This document shows positions 42,468 through 54,337 of a DNA stretch of 64,000 bases, one piece after another. The DNA lies in contig CANTFL010001198.1 in NCBI GenBank assembly GCA_947650285.1, forward strand, positions 186,001-250,000, given 5' to 3'. The stretch comes from Hyaloperonospora brassicae. Its lineage: Eukaryota > Oomycota > Peronosporomycetes > Peronosporales > Peronosporaceae. Below the pieces are notes generated by a model, which saw only the letters and a list, made by a program, of their open reading frames with translations, was not told the DNA's origin and searched no databases. Numbering within the stretch: the first letter of the stretch is position 1; each line of letters opens with the position of its first letter. The position numbers were made by a program, and so were the translations under genes.

Positions 42468-43217
42468 CTACCGATCCTCATCGGATCGGTACAAAGCCGG
42501 TAAATCCCTCATGGATTTACTGGATGGATTCACCAGATGATCCATCAATCGCAGAAGATCCTTATCTTCCGCATATGCCTTTCGTACGTCGTCAAGTAAA
42601 CTTGACGACGGGACACTGACTGACAGTGTCGCAACAGTGGGCTTATCCTCACTGTTGATTTGTACGTCCGGCTCGAAATCGGGCCGGCGCGAGAGCGCAT
42701 CAGCGACGACATTAAGTCGTCCTGTTTTATACTCGACGGAGAAGCTGTACTCCGCGAAGAAAGACAGCCACCTCGCCGTCCTCTGCGAGAGGTGTGGGAT
42801 GTTTACGGCCGTGCGTAATGACGCATGGTCCGTGTAGACAACAAACGGTCTATCTCCCAAGAGATAGACGCGAAACTTAGCCAGTGCGTACTTCATGGCA
42901 AGGAGTTTCTTGTCATGCACTGGGTAATTACGCTCAGCTGCTTGCAGCTGACGCGACTGATAACAGATGACGCGCTCCGCGCCGTCTGCATCGAACTGCA
43001 TTAACGCACAGCCGATTGCTAAATCGCTGGCGTCACAGACCACATGAAATGGTCTGTCCTGATCTGCGATCGCCAAGATCGGCGATTGCATCAAGCTTTG
43101 CTTAATACCTTCAAAGGAACGCTGGCACTCAGCGTTCCATGACCACTTGACATTTTTCTTGAGCAGAACAGAAAGATGAACAGTCATCTCGGCGTAGTTG
43201 CGCGAGTACTTGTGCAA
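42468..43217 (-). pseudogene. D2 RNase H
   Basis: 249 codons. RNase H motifs as in D1 (VVCDASDLAIG, VVYTDHASLRT). A small deletion after RSDEDR (CGTGTACCTACCG against CGTGTACCATACCG in D1, + strand near 42467) shifts the frame before the zinc module. Confidence 0.85.
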
Positions 43218-43226
43218 GTAGGCCCC

Positions 43227-44423
43227 TCAGCCAAGGAACTTACGAAGTCCCTTGACATCGACTGGCACTGGCCAGTCGGTGATCGACTTGATCTTTTCGG
43301 GATCAGGGCGTACGCCGTGTTTACCCACGATGCACCCAAGAAGTGGTATTTCGCTAGCCGCAAATATACACTTCTTGAGGTTGGCGTGCAACTTATACTT
43401 GCGCATAAGTTGAAGAACCTTACGGACGTGAGTTCTGTGAACTTCAACGTCCGTCTTTCCGTCCATAGCCCGGTTATGGACGAACGCATCGTCGAAGTAA
43501 CTCGGTGCGAAGTCTCGCACCGGTCTCAACAGATTTGTTACACATCTGTTGAATGTTGCAGGGGCATTACTCAGCCCCTGTGGCATCACTAGCCACTCCC
43601 ACAGCATCCCGCTGGGGGTACTCACTGCCGTGAACGGGATGTCCCGTTCACGCATGAGGATCTGATAGAATCCATCCATCAGATCCATGGACGAAAAGAT
43701 GGTACTCTTTGACATACCATCTATAATTACGTCCTTCCTCGGTACCGGCGTCTGAGCCGGTACCGTTGCAGCATTCAACTTGTTGAATGCGTGCACTATC
43801 CGCCACCCTCCTGTGGCCTTTCGCACACAGAAGGTCGGAGAGCTGTGAGGGGATGTTGATTCCCTCACATGGCCCGCTGCTAAGCGATCGGCAAAGAACT
43901 TGTCGATCGCTAGTACTTGTTCACGAGGCAGTGGCCACTGCTTCATGACACAGTATTTCGAGCCCGGTTTGAGCTCGATCTCGTGTCGAGTGCCTTTGTC
44001 CTTAGGCAACTCGCAAGGTACGGATTCAGGGAACACATCCCTGAATTCGATCAAATCCTTATACAAAGGATTTGCCTGAAGTGACTCCCAGGATTGGGAC
44101 GCGTATCGCTCAATCCGAGTCTTCTCATCGAGGACACTTTCGTCCATCGATGAGCTGCTGAGAACCCGTTCGTTCTCAGCAAATACTGTTGCCGACCGAA
44201 TATCGGTCACATACTCATCCTCTGTGACGAGTATGCAGATCTGCTTGACTTTTCCACTACGCAGATCACGCAAGAACCGTTTCGGTTCTAGCGTTGGCAA
44301 CTGAGTTATCTCCGAAGTCAACTTCGGAGGCACAATCAGATCAAGCGTATAAGCGCCTACGCTTGATCCGTTATTAACCAAGACGTTCAACGTCTCGGTT
44401 TCTTCCTGAGAACTTGCTTCCAC
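43227..44423 (-). CDS. D2 reverse transcriptase module
   Basis: 398 codons, open, with D247 (SSMDLMDG) and YFDD at 309-312. It differs from D1 by only a few residues (for example WPLPREQ here, WLLPREQ in D1). It is bounded by the same TAA and TGA as in D1. Confidence 0.9.
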   Translation of the reverse strand: MEASSQEETETLNVLVNNGSSVGAYTLDLIVPPKLTSEITQLPTLEPKRFLRDLRSGKVKQICILVTEDEYVTDIRSATVFAENERVLSSSSMDESVLDEKTRIERYASQSWESLQANPLYKDLIEFRDVFPESVPCELPKDKGTRHEIELKPGSKYCVMKQWPLPREQVLAIDKFFADRLAAGHVRESTSPHSSPTFCVRKATGGWRIVHAFNKLNAATVPAQTPVPRKDVIIDGMSKSTIFSSMDLMDGFYQILMRERDIPFTAVSTPSGMLWEWLVMPQGLSNAPATFNRCVTNLLRPVRDFAPSYFDDAFVHNRAMDGKTDVEVHRTHVRKVLQLMRKYKLHANLKKCIFAASEIPLLGCIVGKHGVRPDPEKIKSITDWPVPVDVKGLRKFLG

Positions 44424-44426
44424 AGG

Positions 44427-45338
44427 TTACTGAGGGCCTGATCCCTCACCAAGCGACTCTTGAGGAATTCCTTCCTCACGTACGTGGGGACTTATTCCCT
44501 CGACGTCTTCCGAATGTGGCTGTGCAACCACAGTCAGGCACCGATCCTCTACGGTCGACTCTCCAGTTGACCTAGGATGTCCATGTTGCCCCTTGGGGGA
44601 AACAGATTTCTTTCTTCTAATATGCTGCCCGCTAGGCATGCATCCATGTCCCGGTCCACTCGACTTATTCGAGTGGTGGACCTTCGGCGAAGCCTGTACA
44701 TCTGTACAGCCGCCGGGAGCTTGCTCCACAGTGTAGTGATCAACTACACTGTGATCTTGTGCAGTCGTGCTAACGACCGTACCGCAAGTGAGGCCATCGC
44801 ACTCACTCGCAGAACTTCCACACGCTTGTGGACGCTCCAAGATGTTCATGAGATGGCCATCTGATGAACAAGCGGCAGGCATCTTCACGTATCGATGCTG
44901 CCAGCTCACTCTTGGCTCGTACTTTCTGAGCCAAGGTAATCCCAGGATGACATCAAATTTGTCACCCAGATCTAGTACGATGAAGTCATCATCGTACTGT
45001 TCGACCTCTAACGTGTAGTGGATTCCAACTACACGTTTCTCAACGGTTATCGATGCGCCTGTTGCAAGGCGCACCGTCATTCTTGTGAGGGGGAATGTCG
45101 CGCTCAACGAACTTGAGCCTACGACCCTCTAGTGACTGGCGTCGAACAAAGTTGTCCGACGCCCCACAGTCTACTAGGGCACGAAGCGACAAATCATTTG
45201 TCGCTTCCAACTTCAAGGTGATGAGCGAAACGTCATCACCAGGTGCAGAGACACACAATGATTGTGTATCTGGAGCAACTTTCGTCAAGAGATTTGCAAA
45301 TTCTCTTGAGGTTGCTGGATCAGTAGGGCGCTCCGCCC
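44427..45338 (-). pseudogene. D2 protease
   Basis: The active site LRALVDCGASDNFVRR (45288-45040 frame) and the LGDKFDVILGLPWL region (from 45107) are in different frames because of one extra G in a run near 45092. Otherwise it is as in D1. Confidence 0.85.
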
Positions 45339-46493
45339 CTACTGACCTCGTCCATTTATTGATGGTCCGTCTCGCTGTTGCGGCTTCGCAACAGGGCTGG
45401 ACCCACGCCCATTGCCCTTTCTGACAAATGGTCGTCCATTTCGCTCAGTACTGTTTGGTACTGGACGTGGAGCACTACACTCATATGCGTAGTGCCCTAA
45501 CTTCTGACAGCGATTGCACCTCTGCAATCGCTTGTTATTTGAAGAGCGAGGTCTCTCGCTCTCAACATAGCAGAGGTCCATTGGTTCCGGACCTCCGATC
45601 TCTTGTCGTCTCGGTGGACGGTAAGAGTTTGAGCTAGCATGAGCCTGTCTCATGCTAAAGTCTTCCTGTTCCGCGGCTGATATCGCTTCTTCAAGCGTAT
45701 TCAGCTCAAGGCGGAACAGGTGGCTCCTGACGGGTCTCTCTGAGAGCCCTTGCATGAACACCGTAATTAACGTGTGTTCATGTACTGGGTTAGCAGTTAT
45801 ACTACTCGCAAGAAGTCGTATATGTTGTGCGTAAGCGTGCACATCACACTTACCCTGCTTGAGTTTCAGGAGCTCTGAACGAGCCCTAAACTCAGCCCGT
45901 GGCGGCTCAAACGTTTGTCTGAGCCGGGACTTGAAGTCATCTAGCGACCTAAACACGTTTGGGTCGCTACTCTCGAGCCCCAGGGACCAAGTTTTGGCAC
46001 GCCCTGCCAAGTGGGTCTGAGCAAATGTGAGTTTCATTTGCTCATCTTCGACGCGACGAGCCCTTAGGGCTCTGTCGAGTTCGACAAACCATAGTAACAG
46101 GGAGTCCTCCGGGACTACACTGTACCTTGAGATGTCAACTTTCATGACCTCGGGACGACGCGCATGTGCCGTCCCGCCCACAGCCGCATGGAATTGCTGC
46201 TGTCTCAACAGCTCCGTCTGTTGAGCACCGAGTTCTCTCAACTGCTCGGCCTATTGAGAGCCTTGCTGGTGAAGCAAGGCTACTTTCTCTCTTTCGGCAA
46301 CAAGTTTATTTTGAATGAACTTGGCGATAGCGACATGTTGTTGGTCTCTGTCTAGAGACTCCAACATGGCGCTGATGGCGAGTTTGCCTGCGGTAGAACT
46401 CGTTCGTTCTACCGCACCCCATTTGATGTCACTCAAATGGGTAAACTCTTCACTCGTGGTGTGAAAGGTGTCTTCATCATCCAACATGAACAT
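45339..46493 (-). pseudogene. D2 gag
   Basis: It starts MFMLDDEDTFH at 46493 and is open to a TAG at 46251-46253 (after HQQGSQ), then open again for more than 300 codons to 45339, in the same frame. Capsid core and the CX2CX4HX4C knuckle are as in D1. Readthrough of that single TAG would give a complete Gag. Confidence 0.85.
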
Positions 46494-46525
46494 GTTGGAT
46501 GTTGTGGTCCTTGGAAGGACTACAA

Positions 46526-46535
46526 AGTGCCACCA
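46526..46535 (-). promoter_or_regulatory. Primer binding site region, D2
   Basis: The - strand after the LTR reads CCTGGTGGCACTTTG. TGGTGGCAC has one change from TGGTAGCAC in D1 and E. Confidence 0.55.
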
Positions 46536-46537
46536 GG

Positions 46538-46928
46538 TGTAACGGGGCACACCCTTGCGTGAACTTAACGCAAGGGTATCGGTGCCCCGACAGACGTACA
46601 CAAGGCAAGCGAGGAAGCGTAGGTAGGGTAAAAGCAGAACTGTTATATTAATATAATTAAGTCTTTAAACTACTGTCTCTCTGTTTGACTTAACTTAATT
46701 ATGTTAATATAACTGAGTGTATGGTGACGTCTCGTCACCACTCATTGCGCGCGTCTTGCGGCGATTGGTGGGTTGATATCATCAAGATATCAACCAATGA
46801 ACAGACTTTTTGGTCGACCCTTCAATATCACCACTTTGGTGATATTGTTTAAAGAATATTCAACTTCATATTCTTTATTGTCACTTTCCTTAAAGTGACA
46901 ATTCCATGTAACGGGCTGCCCCGTTACA
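46538..46928 (-). mobile_element. D2 5' LTR
   Basis: 391 bp; see the element entry. Confidence 0.95.
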
Positions 46929-47039
46929 AGTCATGTCGTGCGAATACATACATCTGCATCCAGAAGCTGATGTTGTGGTGGAATCCATCCCGGCCTCTTT
47001 TACTTCGCCGTTGCTAAAATAGAGACAGGATCAAGCAAT

Positions 47040-47700
47040 GTTACTGTGGTGGGGTGGGTCGCCAAAATCGATTGGCTTGACTCCAAACCGCCCACTGTGC
47101 CGGACTGCCGACTTGAGGAGGGGGTACTCCTATTCCGCTTGGATCTTAAACTCACCTTGTGTACCCGTCGGCTTGGCGGGTATCACTCTTCGGAGGACGT
47201 GGCGATGGAGTTAGATGTCGGTCTTGGTGTGTGTCGACCTTGGGGGGACCGAGCGAATATGTTTCAGTCGGGGTCCAGTTAGGGCAGCCACTCGGTCAAC
47301 TTGGTTGAGAGTGGACATATAACCAGAGTTCTCAGGGCTAGTAGCGCCTGGCCTTTGCTTGTCTCAGGGGTGTTAACCGCCTGGCCTATATGTGTCTCAG
47401 GGGTGTCCACCGCCTGGCATTTATGTATCCTCTCTCTTACCACTAGGGTATGGAGACCGCTTCCTATAGCGCGATTGAGTTGGGGGGGGGTGCTACTCCA
47501 CGAACCTACAGGCCAATATACTTCCTGGGGTTCTATTTGCACTTGAGTCTTACCAGCACTGTCTATTCAACGGATGGGCCAAATAGATCCCTGGCCCGGA
47601 ACAGGTTGGTAGACTTACAAGCTTCTTGGCTCACGAGACGTGTGGCTGGGATCGCAAATTGAGTAGTCTTTGATAATGTCCTATCCTTTAAACTCCTTTA
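47040..47700 (+). mobile_element. LTR-like unit of family B type
   Basis: In + orientation: GGCTTGACTCC, CACTGTGCCGGACTGCCGAC, GAGGAGGGGGTACTCC, GTGTACCCGTCGGCTTGGCGGG, ACTCTTCGGAGGACGTGG. It matches the units at 5190-5888 (-) and 12040-12720 (+). It has a TATA-like ACATATAACC near 47318. There is no internal element sequence beside it, so it is a solo LTR or a 3' remnant. Confidence 0.65.
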
Positions 47701-47759
47701 CTCTGTACTTGCCTTACGCCTGGACTCACTATGCTGAGTGGTCAGGGACGCTTGATCTT

Positions 47760-48180
47760 GATAGTCCGGGTCGGCCGATGGATGACCAGGTCGGCCCTTG
47801 GGTGACCGAGGTCGCCTAGATCGGCCGTACCCACCAAAGGGTGACCTGGTCGGCCCTTGGGTGACCGAGGTCGCCTTGATCGGCCGTATCCACCGAAGGA
47901 TGACCGGGTCGGCCCTTGGGTGACCGAGGTTGCCTTGATCGGCCGTACCCACCAAAGGGTGACCTGGTCGGCCCTTGGGTGACCGAGGTCGCCTTGATCG
48001 GCCGTATCCACCGAAGGATGACCGGGTCGGCCCTTGGGTGACCGAGGTTGCCTTGATCGGCCGTGCCCACCAAAGGGTGACCAGGTCGGCCGATGGGTGA
48101 CAGAGACCGCCTTGGTTGACCGAGGCCGCCTTGGTCGGCCGTACCTACCGACGAGTGGCCCGGTCGACCGACGAGTGGTT
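47760..48180. repeat. 59-bp tandem repeat with 118-bp higher-order period
   Basis: GATCGGCCGT begins units at 47819, 47878, 47937, 47996 and 48055. Odd units read ACCCACCAAAGGGTGACCTGG...GGTCGCC and even units ATCCACCGAAGGATGACCGGG...GGTTGCC, so the dimer is the amplified unit. Diverged copies flank the array. Confidence 0.95.
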
Positions 48181-50179
48181 GAGAACGATCCGCATTGGTG
48201 CCGCTCTCAACGGCTGGAACCCAACGGCCGCTTCTCCTCTGTGGCTCCTTGGCCTCCAGTCCCTTTCCGATCGCGAGGCCCCTGTCCCTCCGGTCCATCC
48301 CTCCTTGAGTCTACCCTTTCCAGAAAGTTCGCTTTACCACATTACGTATCTGCCTAGCGAAGCCGAAAGGGTGTACTTCAGCTGACCAGCGCTCATTTAA
48401 GCACGTATCAACTGAATGGTTGAATGTCCACGCGATATTTTCTAACGTGAGCGCTACATCACGGAATGAATTGATACTAGCATCGCCATGAAGCGCGGTT
48501 TGGACACTGGGAGCACAGTATGTGGACCGATCAAGATCCAGCCACAATGGCATGCGTGTTTATTTATCAATGCTGGCTTTTGAGAATTTTGCCAATAGCT
48601 AGGTTGCTGCTGGTCAGTGTGACAGGTTGCACGATCAGAACGCCGAATATTTCACGGTTTCGAGTCGATTGCAGCACTGCGCTTTTCTGGACGTGTGCCT
48701 TGTCCCGATGAATCCCAACAGTGTCATGAACTGCACCGCTTCGGCGGTTGATACACATACTCGACACGGGTAATGTTACCAGATGAATATGAAGTTTGAC
48801 TTGGCCTTTGATTGCTGTAATTTGACTTTTGGCCCTTGATTAGTGGAGTTCTGATGTGATATTTGACTTTTGGCCTTTGATTGCTGAAGTTCTCTCCTAA
48901 TGCGTTGGGTAAGCACCAATCGCTTCACCGAACTGCCGCCTCCGATCAAACCACGACCTTACAAATGATGTGTGACACGTTAATTTCGTTGGTTCTATAG
49001 TGCGCCTCATCTATAACTTGTAAATATTTTTGATATCTGTCACATAGCTGCTCCTCACCACGTACTTCTTAGTACAAATACCAGATTAGAGATGGCTTGA
49101 GGACGCTACTAGCTTTATTTCTAGTCTCGCATTTAAATTTAACATTTTTTCATGAAGTTATAGGACTTTAAAGCTCGGAAAAATATTTAAACAATGTGGC
49201 TCGCGCTCGCGGCGAACCACATTTGATCACCCCAATTCCCCGCGTATTCTTTTTTTCGAAAAAACTCTAATATTCTCAAATCCAACCCTTGTAAGTAGTA
49301 GACAAATTAGTGTAAAATAACCATTTTGGCAGTCTTAAAGTGCAAAACTGGCCGTCGTCACCCTAAACGAAATTTTTTTACCATCTATGTCCTTTATTTA
49401 CCATAAACGACGTCGGCCGTTATCTAAATTCATTAAAACATACCACGTTTTGCCAAATATTGCAAAGTACAATAAGTGACAACAGCTGAAATTCCACATC
49501 CCTAAAAATTGGATTTGGGATCTTTTGGTGCAATCGATACTTCTTTACGACGTATCCGGCGACCTCCTCAATCAGGATCTTGCAATATGCTGTATTAAAA
49601 GCACTTTTGAGCATGGCGGCGTATGGTCGTAAGAGATGGATGCAAGGACTTTAGGACTATCTTCTCGAGGCGTTTGAACATGCAGTCGCAAATTTTTCAC
49701 GCACGGCATTTTAAATCATTCTTCCCAAAACATCTCGATGAAGGTCAATCCGCAATGGAAATAAGGGTAACATGATGTGATGGCCGGCCGCAATGATAAT
49801 TTCTTCCAAAAGCCCTTTGGGGAATGTGAAATCACATTGATTTTAATTGACACTGCAGGCGCAGCAACTGTTCGACGTAAGTGTTTTTGCTGAATTTGTT
49901 CAAAGGTAGTAAAATGTAAAAGTGAAATTTATTGAGTTCAGCGTCGTTCATTTACACTGCCCTAAATGTCTTCAATCTGCACTACAAGTTGATCTGATCA
50001 AGTCGCAGATAGAACACGTCTGATTCTTGTGTCACCGCGGACTGATCCCACATGTCTTCCGTCTCTCCTCGTCCCACTGTCTTGACATCTTGATCCACTC
50101 AAGTGACCATTTTTTCCTCGCGTCCCACTTATAAGGTTTCAAAGTTAGAGCCAATCCGGTGAGGTCGGATCTTAACTGT
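48181..50179. other. Unassigned AT-rich DNA
   Basis: No gene is supported. 48795-48895 contains two copies of a TTTGACTT.TGGCCTTTGATTGCTG phrase. Frames up to 80 codons have no motif. Confidence 0.35.
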
Positions 50180-50640
50180 TACAGGTCTTTAGGTTGACCA
50201 TCTAACCTCATTGACCTGTGAGAAGTGATATATTTTATCACCTTTCCACGGCATCATCCTGAATGAGAATAGCTTCAACAGGTCGGCTAACGATATGATT
50301 CTGATTGCAGGAAGAGCATTTTTCAAGAGGTCTGCAATTTTGTCCACCGACTTGATGAATCTTGGCTCCGCCAACTTTGCTTAAGCGTATTTACATATAA
50401 ACTTAAAACGAACATTCACTTGTTTCACGCTTGATGGGCTCGTCTCTGACTTAATCACGTTGATCGCAGCTTGGTTGTCTATCCGCCTCGTCTATGGCTT
50501 TTCCATATTTATTTTTATACCGCCTATCAGTTTCTTCAATTCCAGTAGCTCCCGAACTGCGGGCGTCGCGGCAACAAAGTTGGCATCAATGGTGCTCATA
50601 GAATCAACCGTCTGCTTCGTGCCACCCATGGCCATATAGC
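50180..50640 (-). pseudogene. Copia RNase H fragment
   Basis: The - strand reads GGTKQTVDSMSTIDANFVAA, VRELLELKKLIGGIK, DNQAAINVIKSETS, then IKSVDKIADLLKNALPAI. This is the copia RNase H domain (SSTEAEF analogue, DNQAAI, and the terminal ST..QIADILTK). It has two TAG stops. It is from a different copia family than 32580-36612. Confidence 0.7.
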
Positions 50641-50699
50641 TTCCTTCATTGTGAGCACAATTTCAGACACTAAATTTCGGTTTGTCTTGTCTGAGGCAG

Positions 50700-50902
50700 A
50701 ATCTTCATCTAGCAATTCTTCCGCTCTATTAAATAGAGCAGACCACGATGTAGCTGACAGTATGTCATCGATGTGAAATCTTCGACCTAGTAAAGAAGGT
50801 GTCTGAATGGTTTACAACTTATTTTCTGTGAGCAAATCGATACGTTTGAACGATTCCGTAGAGGATATGCCCGGATCAGCACCGATTTTCATATATCCAT
50901 AC
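50700..50902 (-). pseudogene. Fragment of family B RT, cut by element E
   Basis: It matches 8230-8415 in the same orientation (CACGATGTAGCTGACAGTATG, TCTTCGACCTAG, TTTTCATATATCCATAC). The active-site Tyr codon is changed (HIDD). It ends exactly at the E left LTR. The continuation expected from family B is not present beyond the right LTR. Confidence 0.7.
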
Positions 50903-51342
50903 TGTAACAGGGTAGCCCGTTACATGAAATTGTCATTTTAAACAATTTGACAATAAAGAATATCACGTCGAATATTCTTTTGACAATATCACAAGACATG
51001 GTGATATTGTTGGGATGACCGAATGGTCTACTCATTGGTTGATACCGTGATGATATCAACCCACCAATCGCGGCTAGACGCGCGCAATGGGTGGTGAGTA
51101 GACGTCATCATACATTTAGTTATATTGGTATAATTAAGTCAGGACAACAGAGATTCAAGGAGTTATAGGACTTGATTATATTAATAAGGTTTTACTTTTA
51201 CCAGAGACTGGTCTGACTACTTAGTCTCCTTTCCTACCTCTGTGTTCCTTCAACACCTAGCAGGGCACTGTCGACCACCGTCGTCAGTGGAAGTATACTC
51301 CGTACTGGTCTACCAGTACGTAGTCAGCAGTGCCCCGTTACA
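50903..51342 (+). mobile_element. E 5' LTR
   Basis: 440 bp, TGTAACAGGGTAGCCCGTTACA at the start and CCCCGTTACA at the end. The first 22 bases form a hairpin. It is close to the right LTR, with scattered differences. Confidence 0.95.
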
Positions 51343-51344
51343 CC

Positions 51345-51354
51345 TGGTAGCACT
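51345..51354 (+). promoter_or_regulatory. Primer binding site, E
   Basis: TGGTAGCACT two bases after the LTR, as in D and C. Confidence 0.65.
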
Positions 51355-51392
51355 ATGTAGTCCGTTTAAGGACCACAACCCCATCGCCCATT

Positions 51393-52527
51393 ATGAGTAT
51401 GTTGGGCAATGTAGACGGCGACAGCTTTCACGGAACCCGTGAAAGCTACTCCCATTTGAGTGATATCGAATGGAGTGCGATCGAACGAATAAGTTTGACC
51501 GTTGGCGACATATGGGCCATGCTATCCTCTAGGTATAAGGACCAGCAACATGTCGTCATTAGCAGGTTCTTGCAACGAGAACTTGATGAGTCGCGAGTGC
51601 AGGTGACCTTGTTGCAACAACAAGATCACCAGCGGACTTAAGCACTGAGACAACAACAGTCTCAGTCCGCAGAGCCGACGCGTGAGCGTCGACGGGAGTC
51701 TCTAAAACTAGAGGTCTCCAAGTATCGGGGAGTCCAGGACGACTCCCTGTTAAGGTGTTTCGTCGAGCTGGACGATGCCATCGATGCTCGTCGCATCGAC
51801 GATGAACGAATGAAAGTCTCATTCGCTCAGTCTAACCTGGCAGGAGAAGCCAGAGCTTGGGCCCTGAAACTCAAGTTGCACGACCCACATGTGTTTATGT
51901 CGTCGAGGACCTTCAAGACCCTGCTCAGTGAGACGTTTAGAGCCGCCCAAATCAGAGTTCAGGACTCTTTCGGAGCTCCTGCAAACCAAGCAGGGTATGC
52001 GTAAGGTTCACGCTTACGCCCAAGATGTACGCTACCTTGCAAGCTGCATGGTAGTGAGCCCTGTGAAGGAGTTTGTATTGATCACAATCTTTTACCAAGG
52101 GCTTTCAGAAGGTCTCGTTAGGGACCACCTGTTCCGCGGAGAGCTAAATTTGCTCCCAGAGGCAATCTTCGCAGCAAAGCAAGAAGATTGTAGCGTGAGA
52201 CAGTCGTACGCTTCGTTGACCCCGCATCGTCCGCAGAGACGATCAGGGGTCGGAGGTCCAGAGCCAATGGACCTCGGTAATGTCGAGGGCGAGAAACCTC
52301 GCTCTGCGAATGACAAGCGATCGGTGAAATGTTATCGATGTCATAAACTGGGACACTACGCATATGAATGCAGTATCCCCCGCTTAGAACCTCGCGGTGC
52401 TGAGCGCAGTAGTTACTTACCATTAAGAATAACGGGAGGGCGAGGGTATGTTGCTGTTGCGAAGTCGCAACAGCGAGGTGGACCATCAAAAGCGGTCGGG
52501 ATTAGTAGGGGCGGAGCGCCCTACTGA
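51393..52527 (+). pseudogene. E gag
   Basis: It starts MSMLGNVDGDSFHGT and is open to a TAA at 51639-51641. The same frame continues with a frameshift near 51980, then is open to the TGA at 52525. Capsid core: DDERMKVSFAQSNLAGEARAWALKL, HAYAQDVRYLASCM. The knuckle KCYRCHKLGHYAYEC is intact. The early TAA lies within a few codons of the TAG in D gag. Confidence 0.85.
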
Positions 52528-53157
52528 TCCAGCAACATCAAGAGAATTTGTAAATCTCTTGAAGAAGGTTGCTCCCGATACACAATCATTGTGTGTCTCT
52601 GCACCTGGTGATGAGGTGTCCATTATCACCTTGAAGTTGGAAGCGACAAATGATTTGTCGCTTCGCGCCCTAGTTGACTGTGGGTGTCAAACAATTTGGT
52701 TCGACGCCTGTCGCTAGAGGCAAAACATTTTTTAACTTCGTGGAGCGGGAAAGTCCTCCAACGAAGATGACGGTGCGCTAGCGACAGGCGCATCGATCAC
52801 TGTGAAGAAACGTGTATTCGGAATCCACTACACGTTAGAGGTCTAACAGTACGATGATAATTTCATCGTGCTTGACCTAGGTGACAAGTACGACGTCATC
52901 TTAGGGTTGCCTTGGTTCAGGAAATACGAGCCAAGGGTGAGTTGGCAGTATCGATCGGCTGCGATATCTGCCACTTGTTCCTCAGATAACCACTTGACGA
53001 ATATCTTGGAACGCCCACACTCACGTGGGTGTACTACGAGTGAGTGCGATGGCCTTACTTGTGGTACGGTCGTTAGCACGACTGTCCAAGAACACAATGT
53101 AGATGATCACTACATTGCGGAGAAAGCTCACCCAGATCCTGTGGAAGCGTAATCCCA
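52490..53157 (+). pseudogene. E protease
   Basis: The frame is -1 to gag and begins VGAERPTDPATSREF, as in D. The active site is damaged by a base loss (LVDCG followed by a shift). LGDKYDVILGLPWFRKYEP persists from 52868. It ends at a TAA (53150-53152), five codons from the D stop. Confidence 0.8.
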
Positions 53158-54337
53158 GGAGGCAATCGAGACACTTAATGTCTTAGTTAATGATGGATCA
53201 AGCGTAGGCGCTTACACGCTTGATATGGTTGCGCCTCCGAAGTTAACTTCGGAGATAACTCAATTGCCAACGCTAGAACCGAAACGGTTCTTGCGTGATC
53301 TGCGTAGTGTAAAAGTCAAGCAGATCTGCATACTCGTCACAGAGGATGAGTATGTGGACGATATTCGGTCGGCAACAGTATTTGCCGAGAACGAACGGGT
53401 TCTCAGCAGCTCATCGATGGACGAAAGTGTCCTCGATGAGAAGACTCGGATTGAGCGATACACGTCTCAATCCTGGGAGTCACTTCAGTCAAATCCTTTG
53501 TATAAGGATTTGATCGAATTCAGGGATGTGTTCCCTGAATCCGTACCTTGCAAGTTGCCTAAGGACAAAGGCACTCGACACGAGATCGAGCTCAAGCCGG
53601 GATCGAAGTACTGTGTCATGAAGCAGTGGCCACTGCCTCGTGAACAAGTACTAGCGATCGACAAGTTCTTTACCGATCGCTTAGCAGCGGGCCATGTGAG
53701 GGAATCAACATCCCCTCACAGCTCTCCGACCTTCTGTGTGCGAAAGGCCACAGGAGGATGGCGGATAGTGCACGCGTTCAACAAGTTGAATGCTGCAACG
53801 GTACCGGCTCAGACGCCGGTACCGAGGAAGGACGTAATTATAGATGGTATGTCAAAGAGTACCATCTTTTCGTCCATGGATCTGATGGATGGATTCTATC
53901 AGATCCTCATGCGTGAACGGGACATCCCGTTCACGGCAGTGAGTACCCCCAGCGGGATGCTGTGGGAGTGGCTAGTGATGCCACAGGGGCTGAGTAATGC
54001 CCCTGCAACATTCAACAGATGTGTAACAAATCTGTTGAGACCGGTGCGAGACTTCGCACCGAGTTACTTCGACGATGCGTTCGTCCATAACCGGGCTATG
54101 GACGGAAAGACGGACGTTGAAGTTCACAGAACTCACGTCCGTAAGGTTCTTCAACTTATGCGCAAGTATAAGTTGCACGCCAACCTCAAGAAGTGTATAT
54201 TTGCGGCAAGCGAAATACCACTTCTTGGGTGCATCGTGGGTAAACACGGCGTACGCTCTGATCCCGAAAAGATCAAGGCGATCACCGACTGGCTAGTGCC
54301 AGTCGATGTCAAGGGACTTCGTAAGTTCCTTGGCTGA
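53158..54337 (+). CDS. E reverse transcriptase module
   Basis: Open from the TAA to the shared TGA at 54335-54337; the internal Met is at 53225. Motifs are as in D: GGWRIVHAFNKLN, FSSMDLMDGFYQI, MPQGLSNAPATFNR, SYFDDAF. It is nearly identical to D1/D2 at DNA level, unlike its surroundings, suggesting recombination or conversion. No RT residue I can check is lost. Confidence 0.9.

Larger units (their letters stand above)
38944..46928 (-). mobile_element. D2, full-length gypsy retrotransposon (7985 bp)
   Basis: Second copy of D1. LTRs at 38944-39334 and 46538-46928 differ from each other at only a few sites (TTGAAGGG/TTGGTGGG, ACCCTTT/ACTTTTT), so the insertion is young. The order on the - strand is PBS, gag, protease, RT, RNase H, integrase, chromodomain, with the aORF on +. 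The flanking 5-mers (ATAAC, AGTCA) do not match, so no target duplication is evident. Confidence 0.95.

Noticed and set aside
38923..46936. AGTCATGT on both sides of D2 as a target duplication
   Set aside because: The left copy is 13 bases from the LTR, not adjacent, and too long for the 5-bp duplications of this family.
47760..48180. Possible CRISPR array
   Set aside because: Regular 59-bp units have no unique spacers, and the context is eukaryotic. It is a satellite.
47742..48298. Long - strand ORFs over the 59-bp repeats
   Set aside because: The unit length is not a multiple of three and the unit lacks stops in all frames, so openness is trivial.
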